A stretch of DNA of 64,000 bases from Nitzschia sp. DOCU1. Its lineage: Eukaryota; Bacillariophyta; Bacillariophyceae; Bacillariales; Bacillariaceae. Location: the NCBI GenBank assembly GCA_951394045.1, contig OX595985.1, forward strand, positions 1,860,001 through 1,924,000, given 5' to 3'. This document shows positions 52,801-61,219 of the stretch, piece by piece; within the stretch, counting starts at the first letter, position 1; each line of letters begins with the position of its first letter. The notes beneath the pieces are model-generated. The model was not told where the DNA came from, made no database searches, and worked only from the letters and a program-made list of their open reading frames with translations. A program made the position numbers and the translations under genes.

Positions 52801-53557
52801 TAATATTGCCGCGGTAAAATTTCAGCAAGGAGCCTTGGCCATGCAACGAGGTCAATACGACGACGCGCTTTCGCATTACACAGAATGCCTTCGAGTACGC
52901 CGACATGTCTACAGTTATGCACGCCCCGTTGGTTCTTCCGCGAAGGATGCCGATCCAAGTCATTTGGAAGTTTCTTGCGTCTTGCACGAACTTGGTCGAG
53001 TTGCATTCGCTCAGAAGCGTTACCCGCAGGCGATCGAGTTCATGGAATCCGAGAGAACAATCCTCGAACGACTCGTAGAAACGACATCTCAAGCAGAACG
53101 ACTTTTTCAGGCACGGTTGACGAATCTTACCTGGTTGAGGAAATGCGCCAAGACATTGGGCGACGAAGATGTTGCTGCTCATTTGGCAGCCGATAAGGCT
53201 GTCCTCAGACGGAATTGGAACGAACAAAAGAATGCGGCGATGTCGAGTGACTCCAATACCATGGCATCTCCGTTGTTGCAAAAGGCCATCGAGTGTCGGC
53301 TCGTGGCTCGGCAACTTGCACTTGACAGTAGCAATGTCAGAGAGACGGGTTTGGATCGAATCATTTCCGATCTACAGGTGGAACTCAGCAGATCACCAGG
53401 CAATAGTCAAATGGTGAAAGCCATCGCTGACTTCTGCTTGGCTCTTGCTCAATGGATAGAAATGCCGAAGGAAGCTAGGAAGGTTCCCATCCTTTCGGCT
53501 TGTGACAGATTAAGGTACGACCTGTTTTCGCTTCGATGTAACATTCGTTACGCCTGA
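49871..53557 (+). CDS. NLR-like protein: cyclotransferase-like domain, NB-ARC, TPR repeats
   Basis: 1228 residues, one exon. Residues about 15-230 match the gamma-glutamylcyclotransferase fold: FGFGSIMN at 20-27 (the YGSL-type loop), PGAVVTLKRSFGY, and GFDRRELGY with the presumed catalytic Glu near 107, then VDTVLQGCLEWGGEAMAEQFL. NB-ARC follows NPNFTGRDAELEQL: P-loop GMGGVGKSQ at 300-308, Walker B-like WLLVFDNLED near 379-388, and the GLPL-type GHLPLALGMAAAYM near 465. Residues about 585-625 are hydrophobic (GVLGCFMIFAAK), unusual inside such proteins. From about 740 to 1090 are TPR-like helical pairs (for example AHYELGKVYRYHGEYDASERSL). This is the plan of STAND/NLR switch proteins: effector, ATP switch, sensor. 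The ligand is unknown. A truncated copy lies at 45365. Confidence 0.85.
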   Translation: MAADHEDGSNPENDTFQYIFGFGSIMNTTTHAPWLQSSSSSKTEVSLPGAVVTLKRSFGYERQWNFRSSTGFTALGVSPCQIPQGNDMIGVLFRIPSDMIPGFDRRELGYQKVAIPLDQLVFHYDLDTESSTSSLSLNAQTKFHLTDKDRIWIYVPLPSHATNADENHPLLQSYVDTVLQGCLEWGGEAMAEQFLQSTGGWSPYFLNDTPSSRRPWLFRKEYNTIDALLKKYSERTHYGDRRHPEEFASAFHRRMKGTWSIPRRNPNFTGRDAELEQLRRRLSTQDGGRQKAVATTEVAGMGGVGKSQLVTEYCYREFPSQYGLVAWFNAESIDSLVSDYRQLLADMAAEGDSSTTPSEDTDEIIGEVKTRLFRSQVPWLLVFDNLEDRKLLSRFVPRGAGMKGHVLVTTRLVDTQELDNDDQGPIILGCFSPEESLELLRRAAGSQNVQGEAGLAAARQICQRLGHLPLALGMAAAYMRRCDVNCAEYLDRYVASEKAGQSLLRHGKLNDYSLSVISSLSLSLGAIERENATAGDVLRLLCYLGPDQITKQLLRHLLASKNKAEEEPFIEPKAPPMDIVACLRFVGGVSGVLGCFMIFAAKRRHPMGLALLGAGAVSIMLTTTTFQLSDSALAELSDMDSGMRRSSSIINSSFSAFEYEQADLVWDILKSFSLLTVKDGKGIIHRLLSQAMRASQSEEVARRNLLVCVNTMYTIWGFQADRPETWKDAIGVLEHVKHLVSYVADSGLLIGPKYTLRVAQLSIEAGVLSAMAINAFVEAQGSLELASRLLQGSSVSHTIPFRRAQAHAHYELGKVYRYHGEYDASERSLMAALDIYTALGLKDDESVRGAAYTLHELGVLESKKHNLDGAARFLQKALDMRRAPGQASSNDSSSDCAATLHQLASVYVARKPPALTKAKKLLQEALSLSRQIGQRAATLKQLARVTIRQGDLPMAETYLNQALELYVELYGESKMHINIAAVKFQQGALAMQRGQYDDALSHYTECLRVRRHVYSYARPVGSSAKDADPSHLEVSCVLHELGRVAFAQKRYPQAIEFMESERTILERLVETTSQAERLFQARLTNLTWLRKCAKTLGDEDVAAHLAADKAVLRRNWNEQKNAAMSSDSNTMASPLLQKAIECRLVARQLALDSSNVRETGLDRIISDLQVELSRSPGNSQMVKAIADFCLALAQWIEMPKEARKVPILSACDRLRYDLFSLRCNIRYA

Positions 53558-54186
53558 ACCTAGCTACGACTAACCCCAAGTCAGAGACGTCTTGCGTGCA
53601 AATGGATTCCAGGTTGTGGACTCAGCTGGCTACCTACATGACCCGATTGCTAGCTAGATTACGACTATTAGAACCAGATACCTTCGTAGTTGCTGAGATC
53701 ACAGAGCTACTGTGTCTATGGTTAGAACATTTTACCCACTTTTGTTGGAGCTACAATCAAGGTTGAAAACTACAAATGCAAACAAAAAGCAACATCGTGA
53801 TGTCGTTCATGGTTCTTTTACCGTACTATGCGTACCCTCGCCATTAGGTATGAGTTCCACAATTATATATCTAGGTACGATAACTATGTATATGGCGATC
53901 GCAGGACAGACGAAATCCGTGGGGCCATAGTACTTTTCCCCGCGAACATACCATTCCGCAGAACCGGTACATACCTAGCAGGAAAGTGGAAGCAAAGATC
54001 GGATGCCATGCTCCGATGACTTCATTCTTGCCTTTTTGGAGAGGCGATGACCGAAGGAAAGATCACTCATCACATTTGCCGCCGAGCCGTGCGCAAGAAT
54101 CCCAAGTTGTTTACCGGAACGATCGACCTTCTATCTCCAAATCCGGGATCTTGACGCTTAGTTCTACGTTTGATTACTGCAAAAAG
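53558..54186. other. Intergenic region, no gene seen
   Basis: Upstream region of the LRR gene. The LRR frame is open from 53986 but the extra residues look untranslated. Confidence 0.5.
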
Positions 54187-54840
54187 ATGGCCAAGACGCA
54201 AGCTGAAAAGGATGCCGACATGAAGGAAGCCATCAAGAAGCAGCTGGCCGCTGGAACCCCAGCAGCACCAGCCAAATCTCAAGCGGAGAAAGACGCTGAA
54301 ATGAAGGCTGCCATAAAGAAGCAGCTGGCAGCGGGTGCTACTGCAGCTCCCGTCAAATCGCAGGCCGAAAAGGACGAAGAAATGAAAGCCGCTATCAAGA
54401 AGCAGCTAGCCGCTGGAACCCCAGCAGCACCAGCCAAATCTCAAGCTGAGAAAGACGCTGAAATGAAGGCAGCCATAAAGAAGCAGCTGGCAGCAGGGAG
54501 CACTCAGGCGCCAGTCAAATCTCAGGCTGACAAGGATGCCGAGATGAAGGCTGCAATCAAAAAGCAACTGGCTAGTGGCAACGCTCCAGCGGCCAAAACA
54601 CAAGCTCAGAAAGACGAAGAGATGAAGGCGGCCATTAAGGCACAATTGGCTTCCGGCTCCGCCCCTGCCCCTGCCCCTGCCCCTGCCATGACACAAGCCG
54701 AAAAGGATGCCGAGATTAAGCGACAAATCCAGGCCGAATTGAAACGCCCACCTCCGAGCCAAGTACCTCAAACACAGGATGAAAAGGACGCCGCAATGAA
54801 GGCTGCCATCAAGCAGCAGCTTGCCGCTGGAAAAAGCCAA
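54187..54840 (+). repeat. Coding tandem repeat of about 70-75 bp
   Basis: About nine units of the pattern AEKDAEMKAAIKKQLAAG, varying linkers rich in Ala and Pro. Helical and highly charged. Confidence 0.85.
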
Positions 54841-57800
54841 GAAACGACTCAAGCTCAAAAGAAGGACGAAGAGTTGGCCGAGGAATCAACCCCCAACGAT
54901 GAAGATGTCAAGGCGGAGGCGGAACAGGAAGGCGATGCCCAGCCGCGATCGGCTGGCACTCGTACCAGTAGGAGACAGGCAAGAAGAAGTGATCAGGACG
55001 ATGCCCTCAAGGCGCAAGCCCGGGCATCCCGCGAAGCAGTCATACCTGCTCGTGGAGAACCGGGTGCGGCATCCAACAGATCGTTGCAAGTTGGAGATGG
55101 AATCAGCAGTCGTCAAGTGACATCTGTCGCTGTTTTGCCACAAAGCCCGCCCGAAATAGAAGAGGAGGAGGAAGTTGATGAGATCGTGCCAAGGACTTCG
55201 AATATCGGTGGTCGGCTTAGCACTTCAGAGAAGGAAAGACCGGCACCTGCAGGTGAAGAAGAAGGTGTCCGTGTTGGTGCAATTTCTGTCGCAACTCGAG
55301 CATACGGAGGCATGCCAGCTTGGATCCGTCAGCAGGCAGAGCAGAATAGACAAGCCCAAAATGCCCGGATTTCTGAATCATCCACCTTGCCCCCGGAAAT
55401 GCGTGGCTTGACAGAAGAAGAGGATGATTGGTCTCATTTGCCACCCGAGCTCCGTGCGGCAGCCCCTGAAGCAAGCCCCGAGGACGAACCGGACGTTCCA
55501 ACTGCTGAAGTTGCGCCAATCAAGGCCCCCGAATCAGAAGGAAGTGGTAGACTTTGGATTTATGTGCTTGCTGCAGTAGTGATCATTGCTGCGGCAGGCG
55601 CCGGTGCTGGGATTGCTCTTGGGGGTGGTGGTGACAAGCCACCTGAGGTGCTTCCGACACGATCGCCTACTCCTTCGCCTACGTCGTCCCCGACTGCACT
55701 GGTAGTCCCTGAGTGTACCGGATACCCTGATATCGATGTTGACCCGGAAAACATGGATTCGGCAACACTTGTACGCTACATGGATTTGATGACCAATTTC
55801 GCACCGAATTACTGGCCCGAATACAGTGGCCCGGTCAAGGCAAGAGACTATTGTTCACCGGAGCATATTGCTCTGGTGTGGCTCGCCTACGACGACCCCG
55901 AGGCTACGCTCGACGAACAATCACTTGAGTATCGCCTCCTCTTGAGTACCATTTACTTTCGGACAAATGGAAACATTTGGAAAGGGAACACAACAACTTG
56001 GCTGTCGCCGTCGGATGAATGTACATGGGATGGCGTTACTTGCGGTGTTAATGGTGAAATTATCGAGCTTTCTCTGGTTGAGCAATTCTTCATTCCTCAA
56101 AAAGACGACAAAGGCGACTTCTTGATCACTAATATGACCTTCCCATTGGAGGTATCATTTATAACTTCCCTCCGTAAGTTTGAATTATTTTGGTCGATCT
56201 ATGCACCGTCGTTCATCTCACAAATCTTGACGCGTGGAAACAGGATCTTTGAAGTTGAATGCAAACAGGATAGTCGGCGCGATTCCTTCCGATTTGGGGA
56301 ATCTTGTCAATCTAGGTACGCACGCCGCCACAACTTTCTGCCTGATTATGCCGTATCTGATTTATATCACGTTTCCTCGCTGCCAGAAATCCTCGATTTA
56401 TCAACGAATTCATTCACTGGAACATTTCCGTTTTCCGATCTCTGGTCCCTGGTGAACTTGCGTGAGTCTTTGGCTTGAGCTGATTATGCATTTTGAAGCG
56501 ACGATGTCTCACTTTCTTTGCCGGGTAGGGGTGCTTTCGTTGGATGCAAACGACGGTCTCACGGTGCCAATTCCAGCTGAAATCGGCACCTGGTCCAACC
56601 TTGGTGCGTAGTCGGGGCAAGATGTTACCCAACCTTCATTCTCACTTACTCACTCACTCGATATGACCGCGTCTCTTGGCTTGTGTAGAAATGATATCGT
56701 TTATTGGAACTGGGGCAGGTGGTGACGCGTGGACTCTTCCCACGCAAATTGGGACTTTGTCGAAACTTGGTAAGAATCGACCATTCCGTTTTGATTCACT
56801 ATCGTCCGGTTTCTAACATTCTAACCTCTCGCTCCAGCTGTACTGAGTATGGCCCACTCAAACTTGGATGGAATCATACCGACAGAAATCGGAAATTTGG
56901 CCTCTCTTGGTACGATTTTGCCTAGCGAATTATGGGGACGTGTTCTTGCAATATCTCATGTATCGTTGCATTCAGAATTTCTCGATTTCAGATTCAACAC
57001 AGATCTTGACGGAACGATCCCCACCGAAATGGGGAATCTGGCTAGTTTGCGTAAGTTTCACCATCGCTGCAAAGCCAAACGATATTCTCGTTATTCTAAC
57101 AACTTGCTGCCATTTTGTTTGTGCGACAGAAACACTTCTTTTCGATGGCATCCTAGGCGGGGGGGTGACTGGCACGTTGCCATCTGAAATCGGCAACATG
57201 GGGATGCTAGGTATGAACCGTATGAGTTGGAGGGCGCAACGGCGAGCAGCAGGCAGAACACTAACCCGTTGACGCCCTGTTCACGCAGAGACATTCGTGG
57301 TCAGCAAGCTACTAGGCATCACTGGGACTATCCCAACGGAGATAGCGCGCTGCAGCATGCTAGGTAGGTACCAATGTTGCGCTGATTGTTTTGGCTTTAG
57401 TATTGAAGGCGATGGCCTAACGTTTCGCGTATCATGGTGCAGAAACATTGGTTTTGGCAGAGACTGGGGTGCAAGGAATCATTCCTTCTGAATTTGATCT
57501 GTTGACGAATTTGGGTGAGTCTGTTAGCATAATGAACCGTGATTTTACCTTCAAGCCTTTCAGTCCTGTTCTAAACTTGGCTGTTTCATTGCCCAGTCTA
57601 CCTTGACCTAGCATCCACAGTGGTGGGGTCTACAATACCATCCGCAATCTTGTCCCTCCCAAACCTCGGTACGTGCGCAAAACGAATGTTGCTTCCCTCG
57701 TGACAGCATCATCGACCTCACCATGTGTCTGTGCTTGCAGTTAAACTTGACGTAACGAATTCCTTCATCACCGGGACGATTATACTTGACGTCACAAACA

Positions 57801-58169
57801 TGACAAATCTTGGTAAGATCACCATCTAGCTGTTCTGAATGCCCCTTCCGGTCTTGTCTCTAATACTGTGTATCTGCAGTCTGCTTTGGAATCGGTTCCA
57901 CCTCCATCCAGGGAATCCTATCCACTGAAAACAACTGTGAATTTCCATTCCTTGCGGAAGGCGACGAGCTCGCGATATGCGAAAAGGTGGACCGACAGAG
58001 TTGCGCTTGTTGCACGAATCCGGGCGCAGTGTGTCCCGACAGTCAACCACTGATCGAAGTTGACAGGTGCGGCTATATCGGTATGGAATCGGTGAACAAC
58101 AAACAGATTATTCCCTCCTTCATCACAGACATTTTGATGCAAAACCAACAGAGGTTGATTCTTGCTTGA
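54187..58169 (+). CDS. LRR receptor-like membrane protein, 13 exons
   Basis: Exons: 54187-56173, 56244-56315, 56387-56461, 56529-56603, 56689-56769, 56838-56909, 56976-57050, 57130-57210, 57289-57363, 57443-57514, 57597-57668, 57741-57812, 57880-58169; 1032 residues with no stop. ATG 54187 (MAKTQAEKDADMKEAIKKQL) opens a cytosolic part of about nine QAEKDAEMKAAIKKQLAAG repeats, then a disordered acidic stretch. A membrane span (LWIYVLAAVVIIAAAGAGAG) lies near 455-475, followed by a PTRSPTPSPTSSPT linker and a cap with CTWDGVTCG. Eleven LRRs follow, each of the form L-x-L-x-x-N-x-x-G-x-I-P-x-E-I-G-N-L. A Cys-rich end (CACCTNPGAVC) closes it. There is no kinase domain. It is likely a surface receptor or adhesion protein; ligand unknown. 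Confidence 0.85.
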
Positions 58170-58960
58170 GAAAAAGCATCGATCGACGTACCTTTGAGAC
58201 TCAGTAAGGGAGTCGCCCGCTGATCCGTAACTATTGCATAAATTATTTGTATACACGTAGGAAGTTTGTTCTAGTAGAGGTAGTAGTGTAACCATATACG
58301 CGGCATGCTTTTCCTGTTGCGGCATTATTGGATCGATAGACTTTTGCAAAAGTCGAACAAGTCAAAACTATCCTACCTGCTGCTGTCATAATATTCAAAT
58401 TTGTTCGAATATGGACGTGACTGGAAGTCAATCTAGTCAACCACACGCTAGATGCGCGACGGTCATCGGAACAATGGAAAGCTGGATACGTAAGCCGACA
58501 ATGGCACAATTTAGTCTTGGTCTATCAAGGAAAGGTTGTCTTTAGCTTTACATCAGATTATCATCATTAGGAAACAAGTAAGTCACAGGAAACTTTACAC
58601 AGTTTATCAGACCCAATACGCTTTCGAGGGTTTCGAAGGTAGTAAGGAAAAGGAGAGAGTTTTCGAGGAGAACGAGGCAATCAGGCAACGAGGCAATCAG
58701 GTAACGCCAGGGACTGATCACCCCGTACGGCACCCGAGACACCCACAATTTGGGGTGTAAAACTGCTTCGAAGTTGCGGCCCTGGTGCCGAATCTAATGC
58801 AACTCTCAGTGGGCAGGCTCGAGGTACAATAAAAAGAACATACAAAAAGGGTCTTTGACCCGAAACCAGGACAAAAGGCGACTAGGAAACGTGCGGATTG
58901 GGCTCCGGCCCACCGTTTTATTGACTAACATATTACTGTTTGCGCCCAAATTAAGGAAAC
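58170..58960 (+). other. Upstream region and leader of Copia C
   Basis: Contains the conserved primer-binding site at 58602-58615, so a 5' LTR should end near 58601. Its start cannot be set because the second LTR lies beyond the window. No gene seen. Confidence 0.5.
58602..58615 (+). promoter_or_regulatory. Copia C primer-binding site
   Basis: GTTTATCAGACCCA, identical to the sites of Copia A and B. Confidence 0.65.
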
Positions 58961-61219
58961 ATGGTTAACGATGCGACAGGTGCTCAGGCGAACGCCTACT
59001 TCAACGCCAATGGCGGGGCGAATGTGGGTGATGTCCCATTTATTTTGCATGATGTGCTTGGTTTGAGCCGCATGCAGGCTTTCCAGGTTCATTTGCAGGG
59101 CATCAACGATTTGGAGGATATGATTGGTTTTACCGATAAGGAGTGGAGTGACATGGGAGGAAACATGAAGCCGAAGTTGAACGCGATTGGGATTAAGAAG
59201 TTGCAAATCCTCGCATTTTGGGTTCGAGACTTGAATTCGCGTGGCGCAGCCTTGCTCGTGGCGGACTTCAACGCCGATGCCTATTCGGACGCTAAGAACC
59301 GATACAACTTAGGAATTCAGGAGAAGGAAGCCGGGAACGAAATGGATGAGATTAAAATGCCCGGAAAGCTCAAGCCTGAGAAGTGGATCGATTGGGAGAA
59401 AGATTTTATCAACCACTTGGAGAGCATGAAGGGCGCCAGTAACGTTCCGTTGTCGTACATGGTTCGCAACGATAACGACCCGGATAGGGACGAAACATTG
59501 CCGTTTTGGAGCGCCGCACTCGAGGGTAGAGTATTTAAGAAAGATGCAGAAGTGGTGTTCCGTAAGATTATGCAGTGTGTGATTGGAACGGACGCTTACC
59601 ATTGGGTAAAAGGTAACGAGAAACATAAGGACGGTAGGGTAACGATGCAGGATCTCAGGTCCCATTACGACGGGCCTGATATGAAACAGCGTCGTTTGGA
59701 ACAGGCTCGATATCAGGTCGAGCATTTGCACTGGCGCAACGAGCAGAGTAAGAGCTTCGAATCATACGTTTCGGAACTCAAGTCTGCATTCGAGACCATG
59801 AGGAAGTATGGACGCCCGGTTACGGGTGAGGAACAGGTGGAAAAGTTGACTCGTGGTATCAATACTAACGCCCCTGAATTTAAGGCTACGGTTGAGTATA
59901 TCATGCTTGACAGGAATTTGCGAGCTGATTTCGACAAAAGTGCTGCTACCCTCAGTGATACTTTGCGTCGTGCTCACCCTGCTATGTTTGAACGAGGTGG
60001 TGGATATAAACGCGCTAACAGACATATTTCACAGGCGAGCAACGATGGTTCCAGTCACCGGGGAGGCCGCGGTCGAGGTGGCCGTGGCGGAGGTCGAGAT
60101 GGGAGGGGCGGTCGAGGAGGCAGATCCTCCAACCGTATCCCAGGAGTCCCGCAGTCCTATGCTGGTGTGGATCTTTCTGACCCGCACCGTTACATGACGG
60201 AAGCAGAGTGGTGGAGCTTGACTCCCGCTATTCGCTACGCAATTCAAACCGATCCGAACCGTGCTAAAGCAGTCGAGCAGCGGAAATCGCAGAGGACCGA
60301 AGGCGGTAGAAGTGGTGGAAGAGGTCGAGGCGGCCGTGGCCGCAATATTTCGGCGGTTAGTACTGCAGCAGGTGATGTCTCTACAATGACTGAGGCAATC
60401 GAACAGGCCGTGACTCGTGGCGTCATGGCGGCTACAAATCAAGACAATGCTTCCGTTGCCGCGTCCGTGCCTACGGCACGAACACCTACGAATGCCCAGC
60501 CTCCAAGGATGGGACAAGGTGCTTATGGAGGCAACTCTCGTAATTCGAGCATGGTAAAGATCGTGAAAAGGACGTCGGGCAAGGCCCAGGTCGATACAAT
60601 GGTATTTCCTATTGGCGAATTTCACACCAACGAGATCGACAGCCGATCAGACAACCACTGCTTTGGAAGAAATTTCCGGCCCTTGGAGTATACCGGGGAA
60701 ATAGTTGATGTCTCACCATTTAATCCAGATTACGAGCCAATTCGTGGCGTACCTATGGTAACCGCCGCGACTGCAATTCAAATTCCTTCTACAGGTGAAA
60801 CGGTTATTCTTGTTCTCCCACAAGGTCTTGGATTTTGGAATTCCATGGAAAATTCCCTGATCAATCCGTATCAGTGGAGGGCTTTCGGTCATTCGGTTTG
60901 TGACGATCCTACTGACCCCGACCGCCCTCTGGGTGTGACCACAATCGATGGTGATTTTATTCCGTTCAGGATGAAAGGGACTACCTGTTCCTTTGAGTCA
61001 TTTTGTCCGTCAGACGAAGATTTGAATTCGTGCCGTCACATTTTGATGAACGACGATCTTTGGGATCCTTCTTCCGCCATTTTCGGGCTGTCGAAGGAGG
61101 AGGCAGAAATGGATCGTCTCACATATGGTGTTAACGTTCAACGGGTCTCGATCCTGCGGACGTTACATTTTCCCAAATTTCTTCTATTTACACAGGTAAA
61201 ACAATGTTGTCCAAATTAA
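58961..61219 (+). CDS. Copia C gag-protease
   Basis: 752 residues. The gag part has KPEKWIDWEKDFINHLESM and a long helical core. Two Arg-Gly tracts (about 370-395 and 447-465) flank PHRYMTEAEWWSLTPAIRYA, a motif like the short SESGHLLNNG region of the other gags. No CCHC zinc knuckle. Near residues 557-568 is EIDSRSDNHCFG, an aspartic-protease motif in the D-S-x-S-D form. The last 20 or so residues (ILRTLHFPKFLLF) look out of frame: the pol frame is already protein-like upstream of 61204 (DPADVTFSQISSIYTGKTML). Confidence 0.82.
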   Translation: MVNDATGAQANAYFNANGGANVGDVPFILHDVLGLSRMQAFQVHLQGINDLEDMIGFTDKEWSDMGGNMKPKLNAIGIKKLQILAFWVRDLNSRGAALLVADFNADAYSDAKNRYNLGIQEKEAGNEMDEIKMPGKLKPEKWIDWEKDFINHLESMKGASNVPLSYMVRNDNDPDRDETLPFWSAALEGRVFKKDAEVVFRKIMQCVIGTDAYHWVKGNEKHKDGRVTMQDLRSHYDGPDMKQRRLEQARYQVEHLHWRNEQSKSFESYVSELKSAFETMRKYGRPVTGEEQVEKLTRGINTNAPEFKATVEYIMLDRNLRADFDKSAATLSDTLRRAHPAMFERGGGYKRANRHISQASNDGSSHRGGRGRGGRGGGRDGRGGRGGRSSNRIPGVPQSYAGVDLSDPHRYMTEAEWWSLTPAIRYAIQTDPNRAKAVEQRKSQRTEGGRSGGRGRGGRGRNISAVSTAAGDVSTMTEAIEQAVTRGVMAATNQDNASVAASVPTARTPTNAQPPRMGQGAYGGNSRNSSMVKIVKRTSGKAQVDTMVFPIGEFHTNEIDSRSDNHCFGRNFRPLEYTGEIVDVSPFNPDYEPIRGVPMVTAATAIQIPSTGETVILVLPQGLGFWNSMENSLINPYQWRAFGHSVCDDPTDPDRPLGVTTIDGDFIPFRMKGTTCSFESFCPSDEDLNSCRHILMNDDLWDPSSAIFGLSKEEAEMDRLTYGVNVQRVSILRTLHFPKFLLFTQVKQCCPN

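Noticed and set aside
53986..54186. Earlier ATG for the LRR gene
   Set aside because: The added 67 residues have no repeat or domain character; the repeat pattern begins right at MAKTQAEKDADM.
61150..61200. Canonical -1 slippery heptamer at the Copia C gag-pol overlap
   Set aside because: CCCAAAT and AAATTTC occur but not in the zero-frame register needed.
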